DNA of 36,129 nt from Bacillota bacterium. GTDB taxonomy: Bacteria; Bacillota; Sulfobacillia; Sulfobacillales; Sulfobacillaceae. The position numbers and the translations under genes were made by a program. Where the stretch lies: the NCBI GenBank assembly GCA_021821465.1, contig JAKACM010000042.1, positions 1-36,129 of the forward strand. The letters are read 5' to 3'. Positions within the stretch are counted from its first letter, which is position 1. Each line of letters begins with the position of its first letter. The notes beneath the pieces are model-generated. The model saw only the letters and a program-made list of their open reading frames with translations. It did no database searches and had not been told where the DNA came from. Shown here one piece after another: positions 16,957 through 25,415 of this stretch.

Positions 16957-16994
16957 CTGCTCAGCGTGAGCAGATTCGAGTATCGAATTTTCTT
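16957..16994 (+). terminator. Tandem-hairpin terminator
   Basis: CTGCTCA/TGAGCAG (16957-16963 and 16967-16973, 3-base loop) is followed directly by ATTCGA/TCGAAT (16974-16979 and 16983-16988) and TTTCTT. It separates the uncharacterised gene from the thiolase gene. Confidence 0.6.
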
Positions 16995-17044
16995 CGGCAA
17001 TCGGTTGCAATGTCTCTAATTCATTAAGAGAGGATGCGGCAGCA

Positions 17045-18247
17045 ATGCGTGAAGTTGTCATAGTCGCCGCCAGGCGTACACCCATTGGCCGTCACCGGGG
17101 TGTTCTTAAAGATGTGCGTCCCGATGATTTGGCGGCCCTGGTCTTGAGTGCGGTGATCAAGGATATCGACCTGGATCCCCAGTATATTGATGATGTTCTT
17201 TTAGGAGCCGCTAACCAGGCTGGCGAAGATAACCGCAATGTCGCCCGCATGGCGCTACTCTTGGCAGGATTTCCGGCAAGTGTGCCAGGGGCGACGATGA
17301 ATCGTCTGTGCGGCAGTTCCTTGGAAGCGGTTAACCGTGGATATCAGGCTATTGTATCGGGCGAGGCAGACATCATTATCGCCGGGGGGGTAGAATCCAT
17401 GACACGAGCTCCCTTTGTCCTCCCCAAATCCAACCTCGGTTTTCCCAACGGAAACCAGGAACTGTTTGACACCACTATTGGCTGGCGCATGATTAATCCC
17501 CGAATGCGGGCGAAATATTACCCTTATTCCATGGGAGAAACGGCCGAAAATCTTGCCGAAATGTTTCATATTGACCGAGAATCGCAGGATAGCTGGGCGT
17601 TTGAATCCCACCGCAAAGCCATAGCAGCACAGCATGCAGGGGATTTTGACGATGAAATCATTCCCGTCCCCGTAGAAAACCCCAAAACCCATGAAATCAC
17701 CGTTGTGGCTCGTGATGAACATCCTCGGGCTGATACGTCTTTGGAAAAGCTTGCTAGATTGAGACCATTGTTTCGCCCCGAAGGTACCGTAACGGCCGGA
17801 AATTCCTCGGGAATCAATGACGGAGCCGCGGCATTGGTGCTCATGGAAGCTCATGAGGCCCAATGCCGCAATTTGGAACCCCTGGCTTATATTCGGGGAA
17901 CCGGAGTTGCAGGAGTTGACCCTGGAATCATGGGCTATGGCCCCGTTCCGGCGACGACCAATGCCTTGAATCGCCATGGCTGGAAGTTGGAAGAGATTGA
18001 GGAAGTTGAACTTAATGAAGCCTTTTCGGCTCAGATTCTCGCTGTTTTGCATGATTTGCCTTTTGCTCCCGAGATTGTCAACCGCCAAGGGGGAGCTATC
18101 GCTTTAGGACATCCTTTGGGCGCGTCCGGAGCCAGAATTTTAACGACCCTGGTTTACGGCATGAAACGTCATCAGAGCAAAAAGGGCGTGGCCACGATGT
18201 GTATTGGCGTGGGTCAGGGTATTGCCACGTTGGTCGAGCGTGTCTAA
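17045..18247 (+). CDS. Acetyl-CoA C-acyltransferase (thiolase), possibly 3-oxoadipyl-CoA type
   Basis: A 400-residue thiolase of standard length. It cleaves 3-oxoacyl-CoA with CoA, or runs the reverse condensation, in the cytosol. The nucleophile is C89 (MNRLCGSSLEAV), H356 lies in ALGHPLGASGAR and the second catalytic cysteine is C386 (CIGVGQG). GAANQAGEDNRNVARMALLL near residue 54 is the version common in PcaF/PaaJ-type thiolases, but also occurs in general beta-oxidation enzymes, so the substrate is not fixed. The ATG at 17045 follows AGAGGAT at a good distance. A PaaG-like crotonase gene lies 276 bases downstream on the same strand, which suggests aromatic acyl-CoA or fatty-acid breakdown. 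No other paa, pca or fad genes are in the window. Confidence 0.92.
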   Translation: MREVVIVAARRTPIGRHRGVLKDVRPDDLAALVLSAVIKDIDLDPQYIDDVLLGAANQAGEDNRNVARMALLLAGFPASVPGATMNRLCGSSLEAVNRGYQAIVSGEADIIIAGGVESMTRAPFVLPKSNLGFPNGNQELFDTTIGWRMINPRMRAKYYPYSMGETAENLAEMFHIDRESQDSWAFESHRKAIAAQHAGDFDDEIIPVPVENPKTHEITVVARDEHPRADTSLEKLARLRPLFRPEGTVTAGNSSGINDGAAALVLMEAHEAQCRNLEPLAYIRGTGVAGVDPGIMGYGPVPATTNALNRHGWKLEEIEEVELNEAFSAQILAVLHDLPFAPEIVNRQGGAIALGHPLGASGARILTTLVYGMKRHQSKKGVATMCIGVGQGIATLVERV

Positions 18248-18523
18248 TACCGTCAACCGTAAACTCCAACTCTCCGGCAGGGGGATTTTTGAAGAGACAG
18301 GTCGAATTTTCTCTGAGCGGGAACGTCCCACTCAAGTGACGCCAGGATAAGTGTCAGGATTGGTATGTTCAGAGTGCCGCCTTTTCTAAACTTATGAAAA
18401 GTCAGTAATATATGATTATTAGTAGTGGGGAGAAGAGCGGCAAACTCAGTATATAGTGTAGCCGTTAAGATGCCGATGGCTATAAGGGCTGAGGACAAGA
18501 TCGCAAAAGAAGAAGGAGTGGCC

Positions 18524-19312
18524 ATGGCGACTTATCAGTTCATCGAAACCCAAACCCACGGTTATCGAGCGGAAATTCAACTCAACCGTCCCGAGACCCT
18601 TAATGCCTTGAATAGCCGTATGCTCGATGAACTTGCGGATATTTTGAACCGTGTGGGCGAGGACGACTCGGTCCGTACCGTGGTTTTGTCCGGACGTGGC
18701 AGAGGTTTTTCGTCGGGGCAGGATTTGAAGGAAATAGGCACCCAAGGCGAAAATCTTGATATGGGCCAACACCTGGATGACCATTACCATCCTGTCATTT
18801 ATGCCTTGCGCCGCATGCCAAAACCTGTTATTGCCAAAATTCAGGGAATCGCAGCAGGTGCCGGCATGTCTTTGGCTCTGGCTTGCGATTTACGCATTGG
18901 ATCGGAGCAGGCGCAATTTTCCCAGGCTTTCGTCAAACTCGGGTTGGTTCCCGATTGCGGATCGACGTATTTTCTCCCGCGACTTATAGGACTGGGAAAG
19001 GCGATGGAATTGGCGATGCTGGGAGAAGTTATTTCGGCACAACAGGCATATAATCTCGGCATTTTGAATCAGTTGGTTACCAAAGACAGATTGGATGAGG
19101 CCACCATTATGTTGGCCGACCGTTTGTACTCGCTCCCTCCTATAGCCTTGGGAATGATCAAACAAGCCTTGAACATGAGCCAAGACAACGATTTAGATCA
19201 TCAGTTGCAACTGGAGCGAGACCTTCAACGTCAAGCGGGGTTCACCCAAGATTACCATATTGGCTTGGAAGCCTTTATGCATAGGCAAACGCCACATTTT
19301 ACCGGACAGTAA
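18524..19312 (+). CDS. Enoyl-CoA hydratase/isomerase (crotonase), PaaG-like
   Basis: A 262-residue crotonase-fold enzyme. The oxyanion-hole segments are RGFSSGQDL (residues 60-68) and GIAAGAGMSLALACD (108-122). QAFVKLGLVPDCGSTYFLPR (134-153) has Asp (D144) where hydratases usually carry part of the Glu pair. This 'FVK.GLVPD.G.T' signature is typical of PaaG/PaaB-type isomerases that rearrange ring-epoxide phenylacetyl-CoA or shift double bonds, so isomerase activity is more likely than simple hydration. The ATG at 18524 is chosen for AAGGAG 8 bases upstream; the frame is open for 33 more codons without a site. It follows the thiolase and probably acts in the same acyl-CoA pathway, although a 276-base gap means a separate promoter is possible. 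Confidence 0.9.
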   Translation: MATYQFIETQTHGYRAEIQLNRPETLNALNSRMLDELADILNRVGEDDSVRTVVLSGRGRGFSSGQDLKEIGTQGENLDMGQHLDDHYHPVIYALRRMPKPVIAKIQGIAAGAGMSLALACDLRIGSEQAQFSQAFVKLGLVPDCGSTYFLPRLIGLGKAMELAMLGEVISAQQAYNLGILNQLVTKDRLDEATIMLADRLYSLPPIALGMIKQALNMSQDNDLDHQLQLERDLQRQAGFTQDYHIGLEAFMHRQTPHFTGQ

Positions 19313-19484
19313 CGTCAAGAGATATGGCTCACAGACAAGAATCGTCTGGAACCCTCAGTCGCTTAAAAGCCGATGCCACTCGGATGATACGTAGAAGTGG
19401 GCTCGTCGGCGGAGGTGGATGAAGTTCTCCAGGAGTGGGTTCTTTAGGAGATCATTTGGCCAAAAACTCGGTCTGTCTATGGCC

Positions 19485-20576
19485 TCAGAGATTCTGCATA
19501 TTAAGCTGAATACGAGATATGCCGTGATCATGAAGTGCATCCAGCAACGCTTGGCGTTGTTCGGAAGGATCGTCGGGACTCATCCACAACAAAGGGGGAC
19601 TACGGCGGGACGGATCGACAAAGGTGACGGACCATGCGGATTCTTGCGAGATCCACCGAATATCCGCCACAATTTCATTTAAAGGAGCGGTGCTTTGGTG
19701 GCGAAATATATCCCAGGCCGTGTCCATGACAACATGGTTCCACAAATTCAGGCTGGATGTTAAAGCGTCCGACCACAAATCAGGCAGATCAGGTAACACG
19801 ATAATGTCAGGCAACACCTTTTGCAGCAACGTGATTACTGTCTCTTGCCAATCGGAGGCACCAGACCACATCGTCTCCGATTCTCCCCAGGGAATCTCTT
19901 GGTCCCATAAGGGCCGATGTGAATCTTCATCAGCATCAACAATGACGGCTCCAACCAGAAAACGCAAGTGGATGGTCACGGTATGCTGGGAAAGATTTGA
20001 GCCCAAAGACTCGAGAGAAGGTGTTGGCAGATGGTAGGGTTGAGCCGTCGCAGCGGCCAACAGTTGCTGCAACCACCGATGACGCGTGGACCACATTGTA
20101 GGCAAATCTTGAAGCCGGTAAAGTTCGGGTAAGAGAATGAGAGTGGGAAACGCATCGATGAGATGATGTTGACGGAAGCTTCGGGCTAATTGATTGAGCG
20201 TCTCAGGCAAAGGAATGCTGACGGGTGGCATAAAAGATGGCGGAGTGATGAAGATCAGGGGAACCAAAAAAGCCGTGATTTCGCCTACCCTGGACTCTTC
20301 CTGATCCGAAGATAAGAGAATGTCCATGGTTGATGCGGCATCCTCAGCCCAAAAGAGAATTCGTTCGGCAGCCTTGAGATCGTCGTGGGCATAAAGATAA
20401 TCCAGGGCGCGATCAATCGGATGATCTAAGCCCCGGGAAACCAAACGCGCTATCAGGTCGGCGAGACGTTCCTCTTCCGGCGAAAAATCAATGTCGTGTG
20501 CCCTTTGAGCCAAAGTTACCAAACGTTCCATCTCACTGTGATGAGACTTCTTCTTATGTGGAGCCACAGGTGACAT
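19485..20576 (-). CDS. Uncharacterised protein, possibly DUF2863-related
   Basis: A 363-residue soluble protein, acidic and rich in Leu, Trp and Asp, with no signal or membrane segment. The start carries SPVAPHKKKSHH and then a helical region (about residues 15-75, MERLVTLAQRAHD, ALDYLYAHDDLKAAERIL). A beta-rich part follows, including FLVPLIFITPPSF and VGAVIVDADEDSHRPLW. The order of these segments reminds me of DUF2863 proteins (helical N-terminus, then two related alpha/beta domains), but this is from memory and weak. The ATG at 20576 overlaps the AAAGGA site. A GTG three codons in (20567) has ideal spacing and may be the true start. The gene stands alone between the acyl-CoA genes and a 1.5-kb gene-poor stretch. 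Confidence 0.65.
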   Translation of the reverse strand: MSPVAPHKKKSHHSEMERLVTLAQRAHDIDFSPEEERLADLIARLVSRGLDHPIDRALDYLYAHDDLKAAERILFWAEDAASTMDILLSSDQEESRVGEITAFLVPLIFITPPSFMPPVSIPLPETLNQLARSFRQHHLIDAFPTLILLPELYRLQDLPTMWSTRHRWLQQLLAAATAQPYHLPTPSLESLGSNLSQHTVTIHLRFLVGAVIVDADEDSHRPLWDQEIPWGESETMWSGASDWQETVITLLQKVLPDIIVLPDLPDLWSDALTSSLNLWNHVVMDTAWDIFRHQSTAPLNEIVADIRWISQESAWSVTFVDPSRRSPPLLWMSPDDPSEQRQALLDALHDHGISRIQLNMQNL

Positions 20577-21380
20577 CCTTTCAGCAAAATATTCATAAAA
20601 AGTGTGTTCGAATTGACCACAACAGCCGATTATCCATGAACTGTCAGCCTCTTTTGACTGTACCTACATGATAAATAATGGCTTCACCGACACAATGGTT
20701 CAGAAATCCATTCAAAATCTGTAATAATGAAAAGCTTGTTGCCGAGATCAGCTGCTCATACCGATCACAGTCGCAAGGGCAATTGCCGATATTTGATGGT
20801 GTAAAAACACTTCTCAAGCGGATCTCGTGGACTGACGCTGGCAGGAAGAGCTGGTAGTTTCGTTGGGGTGTCCTATAGGGGAAAAGGAGCATCACTTCCA
20901 ACGAAACAGTGGATAACACCGAAAAATGTTTTAATCAGAAGAAGTGTCATCAAATAAAAATCATTCTGAGGTATCGCAGTACAATGATTGGTTCATGTTA
21001 TGAAAAGAGTCATTGAAAAGCAGCGTTTGCTCCAGATGCATTTCCCTCATTGCTCGACAAATGTCTGGGGTATCACGATTGGAATCAAGATAGCCGGTTG
21101 CCCGCAACCGGTCGTTCTGTGTGCAGTCTATGAAGCATCTTTAAAGAATTGTAAGGAGCGTCTCCGTCAGTTCATGGTGAGGAAGTAGAATCGGCGTTCG
21201 ATGGTGATTCCCTGGCTCGTTCCGGAGAAAATTCACTCACAGGGACACTCAAACCTGTCTTTGCCACGACGGGCGAACAAGATAAGAAGACCTGCCTGCA
21301 TTTTTTAAGCGGGAACAATACCTTGGAAATTGTTTCTTGATTATGACAATTTATATCAGTTCCATAATGGATAGAATTAA

Positions 21381-21444
21381 ACCCCTTTTCATTCAGGGCG
21401 TTATAATGGCGGTTGCCAGAGCTGGCAACAAAACTGAAAGGGGT
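21381..21444 (+). promoter_or_regulatory. Two-stem leader structure that would hide a ribosome binding site
   Basis: ACCCCTTT (21381-21388) pairs with AAAGGGGT (21437-21444), extended by CA/TG with one bulge. An inner stem GTTGCCA/TGGCAAC (21412-21418 and 21423-21429) has a 4-base loop. The right outer arm contains AAAGGGG, the only ribosome-binding-like sequence before the GTG at 21453. Function is inference. Confidence 0.4.
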
Positions 21445-21452
21445 CATTAAAG

Positions 21453-21596
21453 GTGAAAAAGCTGCAATTCTGTTGGATCGATCGACCGGGAGAATATCAT
21501 TGGGTGCGAAACGGCACTCAAGCTCACCCAGACACTCGTGACTTATTGGCTTCTCCACCAATTCGTCTCATTCCGTTTTGGAGAAACAAGCCATGA
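21453..21596 (+). CDS. Possible small protein (47 residues)
   Basis: A GTG-started frame reading MKKLQFCWIDRPGEYHWVRN and ending PFWRNKP before TGA. AAAGGGG lies 9 bases upstream, inside the stem described at 21381-21444. The composition (several Trp, Arg and Pro) is unlike random sequence, but no family is recognised. A strong 17-bp hairpin follows 46 bases after the stop. It could be a small regulated protein or the tail of a decayed gene. Confidence 0.3.
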   Translation: MKKLQFCWIDRPGEYHWVRNGTQAHPDTRDLLASPPIRLIPFWRNKP

Positions 21597-21642
21597 CACA
21601 GATTCTTAGGATCGAACCGGTACCCCTGGATTCGCGCCTTGG

Positions 21643-21692
21643 CCATTCAGATCGCCTGGAACATCGAGGGAGTTGCCAGGCGATCTGAATGG
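21643..21692. repeat. Perfect 17-bp inverted repeat
   Basis: CCATTCAGATCGCCTGG (21643-21659) and its exact complement (21676-21692) around a 16-base loop. No T-run follows on either strand, so it is not a textbook terminator. It could be a transposon-related palindrome, a protein binding site or a stable RNA 3' end. Confidence 0.65.
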
Positions 21693-22115
21693 TACTATAC
21701 AGAGATTCCGTGAGCCTCTCGTATTTCCGGGCTCTTACGGTGCATGAACATTCTTACTGTCGGGACAGCTATAGTCCCTGCTTGCGTTTGAGAGAGTTCG
21801 ATCCTTATTTAATTTAATAGGGAACGGGTTGGCCCTTAGCGTTGAAACCATTTCTGCATCAACCCTTATAGAGTAATCATGACCCTTGACGGGACACGAG
21901 GCTTCCGTACTGGCTATTTTGACGTGTCTAACCCAAGTCATCCTTTATTCATCTGGGCCTGCCATCTCGCCCTCTTGTCGTTAGGTATTAGTCCACTCTC
22001 GCTCGATGCGGAGCTACTATCGGCCGGAGAGCCGGATGTAGGAATTTCGGGTCCCGTATGATAAGGTGAGGGCCCGGCGGGGATCTTCTTTAGGGTCGAG
22101 CCGGAGAAAACTCCC

Positions 22116-23369
22116 CTAGCGACGACCGGAGGCCAAACGCATAGCTTCCGGCTGGTAACGCAAACGGGCCATGGCTGCGATGCCGATAATTGGTCCTACT
22201 GCGAGGATCATCATGACGTGATTCCATCCCCAACGAGGCGCCAGCCATCCGACCAAATCGATGGAACCGATAGTAATCAGAAAACCGACGGCCATTTGCA
22301 GAGTTAATGCGCTTCCCAAAAGATGAGACGGACTCAACTCGGTCACAGCCGTGGAAAATTGTGCCGAATCGGCGATGACGCTAATTCCCCAGAGGATTGC
22401 GACGAAAAAAGTCCAGAAAGGATTTTGTTGATAGGTCAGTCCGATCACGAGTGCCATAGCGCCACTCATACCCATAGCCATCATCGTGGCCATGGTACGT
22501 CCAAAACGGTCAGCGGCCCATCCTCCCACTAAAGCACCTAAAAACCCGGCCAGGCCAATTGCAACAAAGCTCACACTGCCCGCGATGCCGATAAGAGCGG
22601 GTCCGTGCCAAAATGCCGCTTCACTGGCCAGAAGAAAGGCCGGAAGCCATGTCCACATCGCATACAGTTCCCACATATGGCCCCAATAGCCAAGGTTGGC
22701 CAGCATCACCGGCCTATCGCGCAACACAGAACCAATTCGGTCCCACCGGAATGCGGGGGGATGAAATGGTTGGGGATAATCCGGAACAATCCACATCACT
22801 ACCGCCCAGCCGATAATCGCTAAGATTGCACTTCCTCCCAAGACCATGCGCCAATTTTGCATCGAAGGCATACCAGCTAAGAGATGAGGAAGAGCCGAGC
22901 CCACTGTAAGCCCGCCAATGAGAATTCCTACGGCCAAACCTCGTTGTCTGGGAAACCACTGAGCGATCCATTGCACAGCTACGGGATAAACGACGGCAAG
23001 AGATGCGCCTGTAACCGCTCGCAACACAAAGGGCTCCCAACCTCCCGAAGAGAATATCAGTAATGCCATGGTGCTGGCCGCAGCCAGTAAACTACCCCAA
23101 GCCATGAGTCGGCGTAATGGAATGCGATCAGCCAGACCCAGGGTGGAACTCAACAGCGCACCTCCGACGAATCCCAGCTGTACCGAGGCAGTAAGCCATG
23201 GTTCCTCAGAAACGGGAAGATGCCACTGATGTACGAGAGCGGTTGTCACCGCGGCAGCGCTGAACCAAACACTCATGGCCAAAAGTTCAGCTAAAGTAAT
23301 CCATCCCAGAGCCTTCCACCTATGCTCGCCAGGATCGTCCATTCCTTGTTTTTTTGAAGTTGGGACCAT
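22116..23369 (-). CDS. MFS transporter in the putative sulfur regulon
   Basis: A 417-residue, 12-TM major facilitator superfamily protein. TM1 begins about residue 20 (WITLAELLAMSVWFSAAAV). The loop 2-3 motif is GLADRIPLRRLMAWGS and the 8-9 motif GGWAADRFGRTMATM. The charged motif WIAQWFPRQRGLAVGILIGG resembles NarK/CynX-type anion carriers, but the substrate is unknown. The ATG at 23369 follows GAGGAG at 9-10 bases. The frame is open to an ATG at 23480, but that codon lies upstream of the expected transcript start, so the shorter form is chosen. Its promoter carries a variant of the palindrome found at 23609 and 25422, which suggests joint control with DsrE and TauE genes and perhaps transport of a sulfur compound. 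Confidence 0.87.
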   Translation of the reverse strand: MVPTSKKQGMDDPGEHRWKALGWITLAELLAMSVWFSAAAVTTALVHQWHLPVSEEPWLTASVQLGFVGGALLSSTLGLADRIPLRRLMAWGSLLAAASTMALLIFSSGGWEPFVLRAVTGASLAVVYPVAVQWIAQWFPRQRGLAVGILIGGLTVGSALPHLLAGMPSMQNWRMVLGGSAILAIIGWAVVMWIVPDYPQPFHPPAFRWDRIGSVLRDRPVMLANLGYWGHMWELYAMWTWLPAFLLASEAAFWHGPALIGIAGSVSFVAIGLAGFLGALVGGWAADRFGRTMATMMAMGMSGAMALVIGLTYQQNPFWTFFVAILWGISVIADSAQFSTAVTELSPSHLLGSALTLQMAVGFLITIGSIDLVGWLAPRWGWNHVMMILAVGPIIGIAAMARLRYQPEAMRLASGRR

Positions 23370-23468
23370 GACTTGCCACTCCTCTTCCGGGATAGTCGGT
23401 TGGTACCTGTCCTTACGGTAATGATATAGGGACTGCTCCACCCAATCATTTAAGGTCGTACCGAACTC

Positions 23469-23507
23469 GTTACTATACAATGTATATTCTTATTATTCTG
23501 GCGTCAA
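23469..23507 (-). promoter_or_regulatory. Promoter and operator A (MFS gene)
   Basis: Minus strand: -35 TTGACG (23502-23507), 17-base spacer, -10 TACATT (23479-23484). GTTACTATA-CAATG-TATATTCTT (23469-23491) overlaps the -10 and matches AATACTATA-N5-TATAGTATT at 7 of 9 bases in each arm. The two full-match copies are at 23609 and 25424. Confidence 0.6.
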
Positions 23508-23600
23508 TCCTTTGTGCCCTTGTTAGAGATGTTGCCCTAAACGACGTACTTTTTACTATATTCGAAAGTGCATGGAATTTTAATTCAACCATAAAATCAC

Positions 23601-23631
23601 TTGACAACAATACTATAACATGTATAGTATT
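23601..23631 (+). promoter_or_regulatory. Promoter and operator B (towards the DsrE gene)
   Basis: Consensus -35 TTGACA (23601-23606), 16-base spacer, -10 TATAGT (23623-23628). The perfect palindrome AATACTATA-ACATG-TATAGTATT (23609-23631) fills the spacer and covers the -10, so a bound repressor would exclude RNA polymerase. The next plus-strand gene starts about 610 bases downstream. Confidence 0.75.
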
Positions 23632-23639
23632 GATTGACT

Positions 23640-24243
23640 CGCTGGGTTGGCTTCATTATAGGTAGCTAGGGCGAGGATCCGGTTTTAAACTCGAAGACGA
23701 CTCTTTTGTCAACCATCCTTCCCAAAGGGGGAGAGCTTGAGGACCATCAGGCCAGGTTGACCCAAGAAAGTGGGTACCAACCCGCCCCGGTTGCAACGGG
23801 TCGTTGAGATTTGTTCCGGTCACCCGGGAAGAGGGGACATGAGTCCCCGTCACTAGGGTCCATAAGGACGGACAGCCGGACAGAAAGCTTTCATTTAAGA
23901 TGTTGCAATACCGCACCGCAAGAATGGAACACCGGGAAAGGGGCAGGCCGAGCCTGCCGCACTATGTCTCCTTGCCTGAATACTATGGTTTTGGGCGCAA
24001 TGGGCTCTAGAGAATTGTGAGTTTGAAGAGAGAAGACGGTCCGGGGTTGACACCATGATATCTGGCGAAGAGGCACCGTGATTTTGCCGTCTCGGGTAAA
24101 AAATTCTCAGTTGCTTTTGACTTTTTTAGTATTAACGGTCCCATAGCATTGTGCCGGGCATTGGATCCGGTGTTTGGTTTTGCAAGCGGCTAACGAACGC
24201 GTCAAATTATTGTGACCGTGTTAACTACACAAGGAGGATATTC
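23640..24243 (+). other. Structured GC-rich untranslated region, possible RNA or mobile-element end
   Basis: About 600 bases between promoter B and the DsrE gene with no convincing ORF. It contains several short stems (GGGGAC/GTCCCC near 23836, GGCAGGC/GCCTGCC near 23943) and is GC-richer than its surroundings up to about 24010, then AT-richer. It may be a long 5' leader, a stand-alone RNA, or the non-coding end of a lost insertion sequence (IS110-type non-coding ends look similar). None of these is proven. Confidence 0.4.
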
Positions 24244-24582
24244 ATGGCGAAAATAGCATTTTGGATCACCGCAGGGCCCGAATTGCGGGATAAAGCCCTG
24301 GCCAATATGGTCTTGGCCGGAAGGCTGAAGGCCAACCGTCAGCAGGATGTGGAAGTTTACTTTTTCGGACCAGGTGTACAATTGGCTGGCGGCGATGATG
24401 AAGCTATCACCCAGGCTCTTAAAACGTTAAGTGAAGGTCAGGTACCCGTGGCTGCATGCCCATTTAATGCTGAACAATATGGTGTCAGTAAAGCCGTCGG
24501 AGACCAGGGTATCACGATGGAACCCGCAGGAGAAGCTTTGGTGCGGTTGGCCCAAGAAGGCTATCAAATCGTCGGTGTTTAA
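24244..24582 (+). CDS. DsrE-family protein
   Basis: A 112-residue DsrE/DsrF-like protein. The family includes sulfur-trafficking proteins that carry persulfides between enzymes of sulfur oxidation or tRNA thiolation. The fold pattern is visible: strand 1 KIAFWITAGP, helix (DKALANMVLAGRLKAN), strand DVEVYFFGPGVQL, and the conserved cysteine C72 in VAACPFNAEQYGV, which in the family bears the sulfane sulfur. The ATG at 24244 follows AAGGAGG at 6-7 bases. Its closest regulatory neighbours are operator B upstream and a TauE/SafE exporter gene downstream under operator C. A role in sulfane-sulfur handling in an acidophilic sulfur oxidiser is a reasonable inference. A terminator follows. Confidence 0.85.
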   Translation: MAKIAFWITAGPELRDKALANMVLAGRLKANRQQDVEVYFFGPGVQLAGGDDEAITQALKTLSEGQVPVAACPFNAEQYGVSKAVGDQGITMEPAGEALVRLAQEGYQIVGV

Positions 24583-24651
24583 CGATGTGAGTCTGTTGTG
24601 AGCCTAGCTTTGCAAACGAGGTTAAAGGAAGGTTGGCTACCTTACGTTTAG

Positions 24652-24694
24652 GGCCTGTGGCAACTGAGATGCGTTGCCCCAGGCCTGTTTTGTT
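24652..24694 (+). terminator. Rho-independent terminator after the DsrE gene
   Basis: GGCCTG-T-GGCAAC (24652-24664) pairs with GTTGCC-C-CAGGCC (24673-24685) with one mismatch and is followed by TGTTTTGTT. Confidence 0.8.
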
Positions 24695-25415
24695 CCATAA
24701 ATCGTAGGGTAGAAGACGAAGCCATAAGGTGCCGAACCTTCGATGATTATGAAGGACACATCTTTACCCAACCTTTCTCAGATTGGCGTAAAGACTTATT
24801 GCGGTAGTTGGTTCCTCACTGTGGGATTTCTCGAAATCATCTTGAATATCTCGTTCAGCATTTTTGGGACCGTGTTCCGGCATCACCTCTTCGTGTTTTT
24901 CGCCGACAAAGAACTTCAATCGCTTGATGACGGCATTACATAACAAGTGACAGACAGTAACGGCATGCTTTTTTGACAATCTCCTTCCTGAGAAAGGAGA
25001 TTCTTGCGAGGAACCGGCTGACGTCAGCTTTACTGGCAAAGGGTTAGCCATCCGGTCGCCTCAAACTCTCCGGTTACTTAGACTTATCGTTCGCCGAATC
25101 CGGTTAACGTCTGGTCGTGACGACGCGATATATTTTACGCTCCCACGATGGCGGGAGACAACCGCCAATATATCCTATTGTCAAAGAGCAAACACATTTA
25201 AACAGCACAAATCGGGCGTTATGCCACAAGACGGTTGCCTGACGGCGAGCGCCTTATATCCCCGTCCTAAACAGCGGGGTTTTACGGTGCGCTGGATAAA
25301 ATATCTCTTATCTGGGGGAAATGCTCGCGATTGTCCTCACCGACATCGGCAAATCGTTCATATCATGGCAGCCTTAAACATGACGCCATTACCGTGAGAT
25401 CGGTGTTCTTCTCTC
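24695..25415. other. Intergenic stretch without a gene, two hairpins
   Basis: About 720 bases before operator C. Frames on both strands near 24743-25051 have no binding sites or family motifs. A 9-bp hairpin (24978-24986 with 24994-25002, AATCTCCTT/AAGGAGATT) and an IS605-like end hairpin (25249-25292) are present, suggesting traces of an excised element. Confidence 0.4.
25249..25292 (+). repeat. IS200/IS605-like right-end hairpin without an element
   Basis: CCCCG (25260-25264) and CGGGG (25275-25279) form a hairpin followed by TTTTACGG, with an outer pairing of GCGCC and GGTGC. This layout recalls the terminal hairpin of TnpB elements, but no tnpB remnant lies upstream. Confidence 0.4.

Larger units (their letters stand above)
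20577..22115. other. Gene-poor 1.5-kb stretch with hairpins
   Basis: No gene of recognisable family. Frames of 60-130 codons at 20644-20919, 20988-21188, 21172-21561 and 21735-22061 lack ribosome binding sites or family motifs. The features that stand out are a leader-like structure at 21381-21444, a 47-codon ORF at 21453 and a perfect 17-bp inverted repeat at 21643-21692. The part from about 21700 to 22100 is GC-richer and resembles the untranslated end of a mobile element, without a recognised family. Confidence 0.4.

Noticed and set aside
18446..18462. CAGTATATAGTGTAG, similar to the right half of operator C
   Set aside because: The left half and a -35 at the correct distance are missing; half-site matches in AT-rich DNA are expected by chance.
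20988..21188. 66-codon plus-strand frame
   Set aside because: No ribosome binding site, no family resemblance, and surrounding sequence is gene-poor.
21172..21561. 129-codon minus-strand frame
   Set aside because: No ribosome binding site or recognisable motif, and it lies opposite the structured leader and small ORF.
22005..22062. GAGAGCCGGATG... resembling group II intron domain V or the sequence after an intron reverse transcriptase
   Set aside because: The matching right arm of a domain V hairpin is absent and no reverse-transcriptase frame lies upstream.
24743..25051. Frames on both strands between the DsrE and TauE genes
   Set aside because: Mutually antisense frames without start signals or family motifs; probably chance.
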